From Rachicladosporium sp. CCFEE 5018 (Eukaryota; Ascomycota; Dothideomycetes; Cladosporiales; Cladosporiaceae): DNA of 47,427 nt. Shown piece after piece: positions 1-10,400 of this stretch (position 1 is the first letter of the stretch; every line of letters starts with the position of its first letter). The translations under genes and the position numbers were made by a program. The stretch covers positions 1 to 47,427 of the forward strand of contig KZ111214.1 in NCBI GenBank assembly GCA_002077045.2, in the 5' to 3' direction. A model generated the notes under the pieces. That model did not search any database and was not told where the DNA came from. It worked only from the letters and a program-made list of their open reading frames with translations.

Positions 1-1181
1 TCACAGACACAGATATTGGCTATGTGCCAGGTCGTCGGCAGACCATGCTGCTGAGTCCGCCTGGATTCGTCCTACCTGATGATCACCACCTGAGAGAAAC
101 CTGGGTTGTCGCAGTAACCCATGAATTCGGGCACGCCATCGGCTTCCAACACGAACACCAGCGCCCAAGTATGCGTAATGTATACCTTGTCGACCTGCAA
201 CAACTGATCAATCTGCGTAGATGTCATCTACGTCGACGATCCAAGTATCAGCATTGTGAAAGTCACTATCGATCGTCTGCCCGGCTATGAGATCACCAGG
301 AGGCTCGTAGGCGGAGTAAGGCCGCAGGCAGATAATCAGCCTGCGTTCGTAGGCCTGAACACCGAGCAAAGGATGAAACTTCTGTGAGTACCACGCCACG
401 GCGCCAACAATTCTTCGACTCATATGACTGTAGGCTCAAGCGCCGGGACCTTGCGTGGAAGTACTGGGCCCCTCAGTGGCGACGTAAGACCCGCGAGTGC
501 GACGGCTCCATCAAATTTTCCACTGATCACCCGCCCAGGTATCATGGCCTGGATACCGATGACTTTCGATGACGTCTACAACGGTGGATTTTCGCAAGAC
601 GAGTTCCACTACGATAGATATAGCATCATGAATCATAACAGCCTTGCATTGTAAGATTTTCCGTGTTCCAGACTCGCCAGTGACAGCCTCACTGACTATC
701 AAGCAGTGCTACGAGTGCCAATGGGGACGGCTTTGAACTCGCTCCCTTTGCAACACTCGCCGGAAATCCACCCGTAGGACCCGGAAATCTAGTTCCTCCA
801 CTTGACCACCTGATTTGGGTTGGAGGTTCCCCAGACCCTGAATTGGCCGGCATATCCAAGAATGATATATTGCGGCTTCGGAAGTTGTACCCACCACCCA
901 CCTTAGCAGGGCGCCAACCTCACCAACGTAGCACCGCATCGAATGGCGCGGAAGCATACGAGCCAGCGTTCAGGCCTTGTGTCGTCATGGTAGGTCCCAG
1001 CACGGTCACTGTGCGCCCAGCTCCTCCAATACCGACTGGGAACGATTACAGAGCCTATCTGGGACCGACATTCAAGCATCCCGAAAAGATGTACGGCTTA
1101 GGCATGTTCTGTGGCCCAGAACGACAGCTTACCCTGCCTAAGACCGGTGGCAACGCGACCCTGACAAAAGCTGTGGATTGA
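1..1181 (+). CDS. astacin-like (metzincin) zinc metalloprotease, 5' end outside window
   Basis: A zinc endopeptidase of the astacin/metzincin type. The reading frame is open from base 3. The zinc site HEFGHAIGFQHEH (bases 120-158) has three His ligands, the catalytic Glu and the metzincin Gly. A Met-turn, YSIMNHNS, lies at about 619-642. I place introns at 169-220, 384-433, 484-538 (branch CTGAT) and 651-703 (branch CTGAC). The exons ..168, 221-383, 434-483, 539-650 and 704-1181 then join in one frame of about 322 residues plus stop. The exon at 434-483 is only 50 bases. Without this splicing the region looks frameshifted, so a pseudogene is not required. After the protease domain (ending near ISKNDILRLRKLY, about 850-890) comes a Pro-rich tail of roughly 95 residues. 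Secretion is usual for the family, but the N-terminus is not visible. Confidence is high for the family and moderate for each splice site. Confidence 0.8.
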
Positions 1182-2170
1182 GGTCCTAGTGATAGCTTGC
1201 AATAGAGCGATTTACGGTCCAAATGGCCAGGATGATAGACTTATGACGGCGATGAACATATCACGTTCAGTGGTGCGAGCACATCCGGACGCTGCAATGC
1301 TACGCCAAAATAGAGTGGGGCTGGTTTTATTTTGACGTAGGCATAGTTCTCGGTATGGATACAATGACTCGATCTTGATCTTGATGGGGCCACCAAGTTG
1401 CCAGTGTTACCAGTAGGGATATGTGGTTCTGCTCACGGGGTGGACAGGCGGGAGGACATGATCAGACCGATACTTGCGGCCTGAGTCTAGTGTAATCCGT
1501 CATGACCCGGCACCTGGTTCAGACTAGACTGCGCCCGGCGCTGCCAATTGTGACGGCATTTGAATTCATTGCGACTGCGATCCGTGGAATCCCGCGAGTA
1601 TACTGGTCCAAGACATACGCTTGCCCACGATTGATTGTTCAGTCGGATACGATTGCACAACCTCGATTCAGCGTTCGAGCCGATTGGGCAGTCAGCGCAA
1701 TAAGCCGCCGGAGTCGCGCGACACGACAGTGCAGGCTATCATCGGTGTGATCGATCCGAGAGGGTGCAAAGTGACGCTGTCTTCTGAACATTCGGGAGGT
1801 TGTCAAAGCCTCGATCTTTGGTGCATCACGTGATGTATACGACAATCGGGTTAGCGTGTCTTGGCTGCACAGTACTTGCATCAGAATGCGGTAACACACG
1901 GCGTTAGCTTGATGAAGTACAGGAAGCATGAGCAAAACACGCCATATCTTTTCATTGCGAAGCGTGGCAGAATGCCTAAAGTCCGTAAAACTCACTGCTG
2001 ACGTCGGCGATACCGACTCGGACGCCGGGAGAAGGGGTATAAGTATCGTCTTCAGCGCTATCCACGTTCGACTTCCCACTCCCCATCACTTCCAGAACAA
2101 GACAGTCGATCTTCCAGTCTTCTAAACATAAGCTGAGTCTCAAGCATCTACTCGTTACCCTGTCACCGAC
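1182..2170. other. intergenic region, no convincing gene
   Basis: This stretch of 989 bases between the metalloprotease stop and the NmrA-like gene has only short frames with unlikely compositions on both strands. A small tandem GATCTT repeat lies near 1372-1385. The right end carries the promoter of the NmrA-like gene. Confidence 0.5.
2034..2047 (+). promoter_or_regulatory. TATA-like element upstream of the NmrA-like gene
   Basis: The sequence GGGGTATAAGTATC lies about 125-135 bases before the ATG at 2171, a reasonable distance for a fungal core promoter with a 5' UTR. The call rests on motif and position only. Confidence 0.35.
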
Positions 2171-3220
2171 ATGTCCACTACCAATCGCATTCAGAACGTC
2201 GCGATCGTCGGTGTGCGTATATCCTTGCCCCTAGTTACACTTACGTGCCTCCATGTTTTCAAGGACTGACGTCTTTCCCAGGCCGGTGGTAACCTCGGCA
2301 CTTACATCACCTCCGCCCTCCTCACCGCTGGCCACTTCAAGGTGACAGCCCTTACCCGCGCAGACAGCAAGACATCGCTGCCCGATGGCCTCCATGCAGT
2401 CAAGCCAATCGACTACTCCAACCCCTCCTCCATCGTCTCCGCTCTGCAAGGCCAGGACGCTCTGGTGATCATCCTCAACGGCTACGTCCCCAACGAAACC
2501 CAAGATGCGCTCGTTGACGCTGCAATTGAAGCTGGCGTCAAGTACATCCTGCCCAATGAGTGGTCCCCGGACAGCACCAATGAGGGTATGATCAGGGATG
2601 TTACGGTCTTCGCTGTCAAGACGCCTGCCAGAGCCAGGATCGCCGAAAAAGGCAAAGGCGAGACTTGCTACATCTCCGTCATGACTGGCTTCTGGTACGA
2701 GTGGTCGCTTGCCATTACCCCGGCGTATGGGTTCGACTTCGAGAAGAAGACCGTCACCTTCTTCGATGACGGGAAGACGGTGACTAATATGTCGACCTGG
2801 CCGCAATGTGGGCGCGCCGTAGCTGCTTTGCTAAGTCTTCCGATCGAGGCCGAAAGCGGAAAGGAAGGATCATTGTCAACTTTCAGGAACGGTGTTGTGT
2901 TCGTATCTTCTTTCGGAATCAGTCAGAAGGACATGTTTGAGTCTGCGCTGAGAGTCACTGGCACCAAGGAGAACGACTGGCAGGTCTCGTATGAGCCTGC
3001 AGAAGAGCGCTTCACTAAAGCTGTGGAGAAGATGAAGACGGGTGATCAAAAGAGCTTCGTGACCATGCTGTACACTCGCATCTTCTACAAGGATGACTGT
3101 GGCCACTTTGAGAAGACCAAGGGCTTGCACAATGGAGTGCTCGGGTTGCCTGTGGAGGATCTTGACGAGGCTACTGAGGCGGCGATCAAGCGTTCGAAGG
3201 AGGTGAAGATGTTCCAGTGA
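2171..3220 (+). CDS. NmrA-like / isoflavone-reductase-like NAD(P)-binding protein
   Basis: The ATG at 2171 opens a 14-codon exon (2171-2212). A 69-base intron (2213-2281) follows, and exon 2 runs 2282-3220, giving 326 residues. The join is phase 0 and rebuilds the dinucleotide-binding loop VAIVGAGGNLG at residues 10-20, so the intron interrupts the Gly-rich motif itself. The rest fits the NmrA/PCBER family of atypical short-chain dehydrogenases: DALVIILNGYVP, then KYILPNEWSPD, the region that precedes the active-site area, and GFWYEWSL. Members are NADPH-dependent reductases or redox-sensing regulators, and the substrate cannot be read from sequence. No signal peptide is present, so it is probably cytosolic. 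A TATA-like box lies upstream. The 191-residue frame on the opposite strand is a GC-bias shadow. Confidence 0.85.
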
Positions 3221-3487
3221 TGGCGTAGTAGCTCAGCAGTCCATCGCAGAATTATCAAGAAGGCATGTAGCAGCCCCTGAAGCCTCCATGTCAGCGTCTG
3301 CGTCGGTAAACAGTCAATCAAGGAAAGTGCAGCCTGCACTCTTCATGTACCTTCCTCATCATGCCATACCACATGCAACTCACCCGATCGAAGCTCATGT
3401 TTGCCGCTCACTTCATCCTTTACTAATTATCGCCCAAGAGGCATAGCCATCAACAAAGAGAACAGGTTGCTCAGTTCGAGATTCATA

Positions 3488-4623
3488 ATGGCAGATCTTC
3501 TTGGAGCCATGGACAGCGGCATGGTCGCGAAATTGCGCAGAATAACACCAAAGGTCGCCTTAGTGAGGGCAGTGATACTTCACGAGGCGCAAGTGAAGGC
3601 AGCATCCCTGCCATCAATCAAAGACGTGTAAGTTACCTGCATCTCTTGTCCTCCTCGACCACCATTTCTCGAATGAGAGCCAAGGCTGACCATTTGCAAA
3701 GATACAGCACCGGCAAAGTGACAGACCCTGTGGTCGCCGCCGTGCAGAGTCAGGCATTTTACGCCTTCATGGCAGTCTGGACGCGCCTGCATCATGCCAG
3801 TCGCCCCAAGGAAGCCGTGATCTTCACTCGTATCTTCGCTCAGCTCCTAGGCACCGATTATGACGAACTTATGGACATCTTGTTGAGCACAGTGTACACA
3901 CCACGCCGCGACATGACTTACGACGCTTTCAAGGACTTCGACGGATTTGTGGCACGCCTGGAACGCGGGAGAAGATTGAAGCGCAGCAAGTGCGTTTTGC
4001 TTGCTGCATCAGCGCTAGTCGATGTAGCGATGGATCTCGCGGACATCAGCTGTGCAGCTCTGGCGGAGACTTGGCGATCATTCGCAGAGTCGATGCAGCT
4101 GTGGGCTGATGAGTTCCGGGATCGCGAGTACGCTGAGATCAGGCAGAAGGATAGACTGAAGGCGCGGCGCAAGCTGGACATGCAGGGCTTTGATGACTTC
4201 GGCCCGAATTGGATGGAGAGATGGCTGTTGGAGGGACTGCACGAGCCCCCTTCACCGCACAACCCTACTCCGCCTCCGCCGCCTGTCACGCGCAAATATT
4301 CGACGAAACCGCCTCGAGGCATGTGTCCGACGCGGCTCTACGCGTGGAAGCGTCAGCGCATGCTGTCTCTCGCGAAGGAAGGACCTTCTGGCCCAGACGA
4401 TCCAATCTTCCAGCAAGCCATCATGCGGTTTGCGAAGGAGTATCCCGAAGCATGGGAAGTATCACTGCAACCGAACGGCCGCAAGGAGCGTGTTTTCACC
4501 GATGCTGTGGTGAAGTTCGCCAAGGAGAATCCGCAAGCATTCGGACCTGGAGGAGCTGAGCTGCTCGAGGCATACTATAACAGCGAGACATATAAGCAGT
4601 CAGGGACGAAGAACTGGCGATGA
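3488..4623 (+). CDS. hypothetical protein with a short C-terminal duplication
   Basis: Not recognised. Exon 1 runs 3488-3627 from the ATG beginning MADLLGAMDS. An intron at 3628-3701 (donor GTAAGT, acceptor CAAAG) leads in phase to exon 2, 3702-4623, for 353 residues. The middle (about 50-190) is helical and charged, with FYAFMAVWTRLHH and DMTYDAFKDFDGFV. A Pro-rich break, NPTPPPPPVTRKYS, lies near residue 250. The C-terminus contains two similar segments, MRFAKEYPEAWEV and VVKFAKENPQAFG, about 30 residues apart, which look like a small internal duplication. There is no signal peptide or membrane segment. It is read convergently with the GMC oxidoreductase that follows. The start could also be the Met seven codons later. 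Confidence 0.65.
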
Positions 4624-4884
4624 TGAATGGAGATAGTACGGCGAAGGGAGCAGGATTTGTGAGTGCAGAGAGTATGAGGATGAGCAGGGAGCAGAAAGAT
4701 GGAGGTCGAACGGTCGTCTCGCGAAGCTCTCGCCTCAACTTGCCTTCACTCTGGGAGCCTCGGCTGTGAGCACTTTATGCTGTAGCACAGCAATACAATT
4801 TGATGCCGACGGAAGCTCGAATAGAGATTGCAGTGACGTAGCTCTTGGAGGTCTGTGGACCATGCGCCATCCCGTATCACTTAC

Positions 4885-6852
4885 TCAACCCAGCCCAAGA
4901 CCCCCTGTCAACCCTCCAATCACCCCGCTCAAGCCCTTCGCCGCATCATCCAGTATCGTAGCAGCAGCCTTCTCGCTGACCATCATGATTGGAGCCTGTA
5001 TGAAGATCCCAGGAATCTTCGGGAACACACTCGCATCCACCACTCTCAGCCCTGCTACCCCAATGACCTTGAATTTGGAGTCCAGCACTGCTTGTGGATC
5101 GCTTGCCACCCCGATGGGTGCTGTACAGCATGCGTGATGGCCCCATGCAACATCTTTAGCATATTGAGCAAGGTCTGCGTCTGAAGTCACGTTCGCGCCT
5201 GGCGACTCTTCGACGAAAGAAGTCCCACCGAGAGGATAGTTCGAGTATCGCTTCAGTGCCTCGCGGGACAACTTCATCGCCTCAACTAGAGCTGCCACGT
5301 CTTTCTTGTCCGCGCCATTAGCGGTAGTACCAGTATCAAAGTAATTGAAGTTGATCTTCGGTGTATCCAAAGGATCCGTGCTCCGCAGCTCCACAGTGCC
5401 AGCCTTGTTGCGTGCGTGGGCCTTGAGCGTGTACCACGAAAAATGCTTGTGGTCGCGCACTGCTGCGTCGCCCCAGCGCGGGAAGTACCCTTTGAAGTTC
5501 ACGGGCCCTCCAAAGATGTACATGTCGATATTGGAGTCGTCGGCGGTGGATGAGCGTACTGACATCGTTGCTGCGAGGCCATTGCTGCCGTAGGCGCCGC
5601 GTTGTGCCAGTATGTAGGGATTGTTCACCCATTGCTGATAGCATTTGTCATGCGGCTTGGCATCAAAGGTGCAGCCGTCAAGCAGGGCGAAGTCATTTGG
5701 GTGCACGACGTTGACAGGCACCTCATATCGATCTTGCATATTCTTACCCAGGCCAGGGAGACTTTTGACAACAGTGATGCCCAGTGCTTGAAGTTCCGAC
5801 GCAGGTCCGATGCCACTGAGCTTGAGCGTTTGCACACTATTGTAAGTCCCGCCGGCCATAATGACCTCCTTGGTCGCCCTTGCGGAACCAGCAGTTCCAC
5901 CACCACCGCTGAGAGGACTCGCGCGGTACAAATGGGCACCATCGAGAAACTCGACTCCAGTCGCCCGTGGTGCAGAGCCAGTCGTGTTGAACAAGATCTT
6001 GGTGACGTGGCAGTTGGAGCGAACGGTCAGAGGATATGCTTTCGCGATCGTGTCAACAATACGTTCACGCACACTAGTGCGAGTGCCACCCTGTTGTATC
6101 AACGGGATCTGGAAGAAGCCCTGCGTTGAGTCGCGGAATGGATTTAGCCTCGAATTCGGATCAATCGCCAGCGTCGCGGTCAAGCCAGTGACTGCGGCCA
6201 GAGGATCTGGACCAACGTCTTGAACAGCAGCTCCGCCGGCGAGATGTTGCACAAGCATGAGATCGCGCAGCAAGATGGTGGGATCCGTTGGTGCACGAGG
6301 CTGCCACTCGTATACCTTGTCGAGGTACTGATTCATGTTCGAAGCACTCCAGCTGTTGTCACCAGTGATCGATGCAATGTTATTCCAGTCACTGGCATGT
6401 GGTGTGATCCAGATGAGTGCGTTGTGACTTACGCAGCCGCCGAGGGTTCCTGCTCGAGGATACAAGATCCCAAGAGGCTGTGCACCGGATGGAGGATCGA
6501 GTCCAACGTACTTGGAGCCATCACTAAGCCTATAGACGTACTTCGGGTCTCGCTGTGCTCGTTTCTGATCTTGATAGTGATTGACGAAAATGTCCCAGGC
6601 GATAGACTTGTCTTGCGTGACTGCTGCTTGGTAGTCAGGTACAGTGTAGTTGTAGTTACCTCCCTGGTCGTCTCCCGCCTCAATTAGTAGAACGCGGTGT
6701 CCAGCTCGGGCGAGTCGACTTGCTAGTGGTCCACCGCCCGCACCCGAACCCACTACGATGTACTCATATTCCAAGTCCCGCTGGGTGGGCGCTGCAGTAG
6801 TCAGCGTCAGGCAGCTTGCTAGGGTGAGTAGGCCAGCGAAAAACTGCATCAT
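4885..6852 (-). CDS. secreted GMC-family FAD oxidoreductase
   Basis: A flavin-dependent alcohol or sugar oxidoreductase of the glucose-methanol-choline superfamily, without introns. I choose the Met at 6852 (655 residues) because it starts directly on a signal peptide, MMQFFAGLLTLASCLTLTTA. An ATG at 6885 would add 11 residues before it. The FAD-binding motif YIVVGSGAGGGPLASRLA follows at residues 31-48. The second GMC signature is present (TLGGCVSHNALIW). The C-terminal block has the catalytic His region WGHHACC (His572/573) and VVDASVFPKIPG. Aligned by eye with the cellobiose dehydrogenase of this same window, Phe617 stands where the second catalytic residue (Asn there, His in aryl-alcohol oxidases) is expected. 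Such Phe variants occur in ascomycete GMC subfamilies, so activity is not excluded. It is divergent from the telomere-like gene. Substrate unknown. Confidence 0.9.
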   Translation of the reverse strand: MMQFFAGLLTLASCLTLTTAAPTQRDLEYEYIVVGSGAGGGPLASRLARAGHRVLLIEAGDDQGGNYNYTVPDYQAAVTQDKSIAWDIFVNHYQDQKRAQRDPKYVYRLSDGSKYVGLDPPSGAQPLGILYPRAGTLGGCVSHNALIWITPHASDWNNIASITGDNSWSASNMNQYLDKVYEWQPRAPTDPTILLRDLMLVQHLAGGAAVQDVGPDPLAAVTGLTATLAIDPNSRLNPFRDSTQGFFQIPLIQQGGTRTSVRERIVDTIAKAYPLTVRSNCHVTKILFNTTGSAPRATGVEFLDGAHLYRASPLSGGGGTAGSARATKEVIMAGGTYNSVQTLKLSGIGPASELQALGITVVKSLPGLGKNMQDRYEVPVNVVHPNDFALLDGCTFDAKPHDKCYQQWVNNPYILAQRGAYGSNGLAATMSVRSSTADDSNIDMYIFGGPVNFKGYFPRWGDAAVRDHKHFSWYTLKAHARNKAGTVELRSTDPLDTPKINFNYFDTGTTANGADKKDVAALVEAMKLSREALKRYSNYPLGGTSFVEESPGANVTSDADLAQYAKDVAWGHHACCTAPIGVASDPQAVLDSKFKVIGVAGLRVVDASVFPKIPGIFIQAPIMMVSEKAAATILDDAAKGLSGVIGGLTGGLGLG

Positions 6853-7487
6853 TCGTGTGTTCAGTACAGCATGTACAAGATGCATATGCGCAGGACATGC
6901 CGTTCATATATGAGCGAAGTACCAGACCGAGGCATTGCACTGCTTGGTAGGATTCAAATCCTTCCATGGAATTGATCAACGATGGTGAGATGCTACTGCC
7001 CGATTCAGTCTGACAGACCCTCTGACGGTGGTTGCGCCACTTGTTACCTTCGTACCAGCAGCCTTGGCATACGAAATCCGCGGCGTGCCGAGCGTCTGAC
7101 ATGCTGCGTCGGTTGCATCATACTGCCAGACCTTGGCTCATCCGCACGCGCCAGTGTTTGTAGAAGAAGTCGTCCAAGCGCCTCGGCAAGTTGGGTTTCC
7201 GAATTGATCGACGGTGCAGCAAGGCTACGGAGCGTGCCGCACCCTCTTTGCTGATGTGGAAACTACAGCCGAGGCGCGAGCTCAAGATCGAACAATGGTT
7301 GATCATATCTATGGGGCGGCGCATTGATATGTAGCTCAACTCGCATACACAGGTACCACCGCCGCGACAAGCAAGGCGGGTTGCCGTTACGCAAAGGCCA
7401 GTGTGCAACCCCAAACAGCTTACAGACGATGCCGTAGTGCGTGACCCATTGGATCGCTAAGATGTGCATATAACACCGATCCACAAG
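6853..7487. promoter_or_regulatory. divergent intergenic region, GMC gene / OB-fold gene
   Basis: These 635 bases separate two divergently read genes and must hold both promoters. A CATATATG element near 6904-6911 lies about 50-60 bases upstream of the chosen GMC start. No convincing gene is seen. A tRNA-like GATTCAAATCC near 6951 has no cloverleaf around it. Confidence 0.4.
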
Positions 7488-10400
7488 ATGGCACCGACAA
7501 CGGCAGTCGTACCCATTCAGTCCCTGAACACTTCTATTCCCCCTCCGACTGGCCAAACGATTCGAGCCGTTATCACGTTGTGCTGGCCATATTCATCGTC
7601 GACGCGCCAATGCGCTCTGCTGCTAGCGGATCCGGACTTTCGCCTACGTTCTAGGAAAGGGCAGGTGCGAGTCCGCTTTCATGGGGTGGCAGCGGAAGCA
7701 ATCGCGAAAGCAAAGCCGGGTATTGGCGATGAAGTCGAGCTTGAGCTGGGTGGCGCTGGGTGGGTTGGCAGTGGACTCGGTGGAGGAATGGTACAGACGC
7801 CGGGCAAGAGCGTTAGGGAGCTAGAATATCATGGAGCCGTGCGTCTGAAATTGAGCAGAGATGGCGGAAGCGTACAAAACGTCTTTGTCGAGAAGAAAGT
7901 GGTCAACGAACAAGCACATGCCCAAGTCCATGTACATGAGATGCAGCAGCCAGCACCTATCCAAAGTCACGTACGAGAGCATCCGAGAACAAGCTTCGGT
8001 GCTGCTCCACTCACATCAAGCAGGTACTCCTCACCTGCTTTCTTGCATCGTGCTCGCCTTGCAGAAGACAATTCGCTGGACCGACTCTTTGCGGAGGATG
8101 TGGATGGTGATGGTAGTCCGAGGAAGCGAGTCCGAGTCTCTATCGGAGAGGTCAGGGACTGGAGAGTCGTCAGCAGGACGCCTAGTCCTGTAAAGGAACA
8201 CTCGCCCGCTAAGCCAGTCTCTTCACCACCCGAGCTTCACACCATTAGGAACGGGCTATCGTTTCCCAGCTTGGACGGCGACACAGATAAGTCATCACCG
8301 AGCAATGGGCACGAGATGTCAGTAAGTCCGACTCCAGCACCACGGTCGATTGGTGAGGACATCGACGCTCGTACGATGCTGCCGCCAACGTTACCACGTC
8401 TGCAGGTCCCAGAGTTGCACAGCATACCGGATCATGGTATGGAGGAGAATGACGAGCCAACGACGCCTCGGCTGCGGCCTATTCCATCGGCGAAGCTCGC
8501 AGCCCCATCACCATTCCCCACAGAAGTCGTAAAGCAATCCAACGCTCCGCCGCTTCGTGAGATACCAGATACATATGCCGAAGACGACGAGATGGTCGAT
8601 GCCGATCCTGCAAATACTTCAGGAGACGACGTCGATCTCGAAGATAGATCGCAAGTACTGCAGGCACCTAGCAGTATCGGCCAGGAAAACGTGTTCCAGA
8701 ATGATGGTACTGCTCATCATAGGGAATTGGCGCCATCTGATGTTTCAGCTATACTCGACCAGTCCGAAGAACTCGGCAACAATGGCATGAGCCTACAGCC
8801 AGACTCGGTACCAAGCGAGCCTGCAGTAAGTATTCATGGCGGCCTCGATGAAAGTTCCATCAAGGATGCAGAGATTCAACCAGATTTCGCGGTTCCACAG
8901 GCAGGCGATGACACGCAATCACAAGTACCTTCGTCGATTGCTTTGAATTTGGTCACAATTCACAAGGAGCTTCCTGACACAGCTACTGGAAAAGAACCAC
9001 AATCGGTAGCCAATGACGACCTGTTCACATCATCGACTAGTTCACAAATACGATCGCCTGTGCGGCAACAACCTCTTCTACGGCCGCAGCAATCTACATT
9101 GAGTCGCAAGATAGTCAACCAGTCGCCTGAACCAACCGGATATTTCAAGTCTGGCTGGGATCAGGCTGCCTCTGCAGACAGGTCCACTTTTGCGAGTGGC
9201 TGGAATACGAACGCTGGAGTCGATGCCACGTCGACCTCTGTGGGACGTCAGGATCATATACGCATGACTGGCGCTGACAAGGTCCTCAAAGGTGCTTTCA
9301 AGAGTCTGTTCGGCTTTCCAGGCACGCCGAGTCCTACCAAGGAAGACCCTCCTCCCTCAGTACCAATCCAGCACGATGGTGCAAACGATGCTCAAGCCGC
9401 TGAGCCTCCGCACACTCCGGCGCAAATTCCACAGGAAGCTATGCGTGCTCGTGAGTCGTCGCTCGCTGATATTCCCCAGTTCGATGGGCCTGCCGTATCG
9501 AAGCCGACGATGTTTGGCTGGAAGGCAGCCTCGTCTCAGGAGCTGCTATCCGTGAATGAGCCGCCCTCGGAGCTACTGTCTCTAGATGACGCGAGCGTGC
9601 TGCATGGTGCCGCAGAGGTCACGGAAGACTTGCCCGAAGTCAACGATCTTGCGCAGCGGATCGAAGAGCCAGACTTACCAAAACAGAATGGTCAGCCTCC
9701 GATCTCGACAGCCCAGTCAGCTGTAGATGTGATTGACCTTGGATCGAGCTCTGAGGCCGAGGATGACCTCAGGTCTCCGGCAAGAGCGGTGTCGCAATAT
9801 GCTGCGCCCGATCAATCGTCGCCATATCTTCCAAGCTCGCCGGCGCCTTTCGACTTCGGGTCTGCGCTCAAATCGGTAGAGACGGGCGATGAAGTCGAAG
9901 AGCTCGACTACAGTGTATTCATCAACGAGTCAGCCGACGAGAGCGACCAGGAGGACGACCGCAGCCGACTGGCTTCGGTGGCAGTGCAGTCCATTGCGAC
10001 TGCTGGCAGCAATGCGATGACGCCGATCCTGCCGGATGATGTCGAGAGCGTGGCCACTGCACCCAATGCTGGCAGTGTACAAGGGAGCTCTTTCGAACCC
10101 ATGAGTCTTGAAGGCTCGGCTACCCCAGTGTATACGCCTCGAACTGCATCACCCGTGCAACAGGTCGAAGAGGACTCTCGACCCCTGACATATCCTCAGC
10201 TGCCCCGTAGCAGTCCAGTACAGCTCGACCAGCCACATCTGACGACCACTACCGCAAACTCGTCGTTTCAACAGATCTCCTCGTCACCTTTGGCGCAATC
10301 ACAGCACTCGCCAGCTCACGACATCGAAATGCTAGACCTTTCGCAGCCGTACGTCGACGAACATCCGCCGCCAAGCCATTCAAAGCCTCAGTATCTCTCT

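Noticed and set aside
24..654. Idea that the metalloprotease is a frameshifted pseudogene
   Set aside because: Introns at 169-220, 384-433 and 484-538 with good branch points restore one frame through the zinc motif and Met-turn.
1639..2079. 146-residue minus frame in the first intergenic region
   Set aside because: Composition unlike the neighbouring proteins, no motif, and it overlaps the TATA-like promoter of the next gene.
2231..2806. 191-residue open frame antisense to the NmrA-like gene
   Set aside because: It lies wholly over clear exon sequence and has no recognisable motif; it is a product of codon bias in GC-rich genes.
6945..6970. GATTCAAATCC resembling a T loop
   Set aside because: No anticodon or D-arm can be folded upstream.
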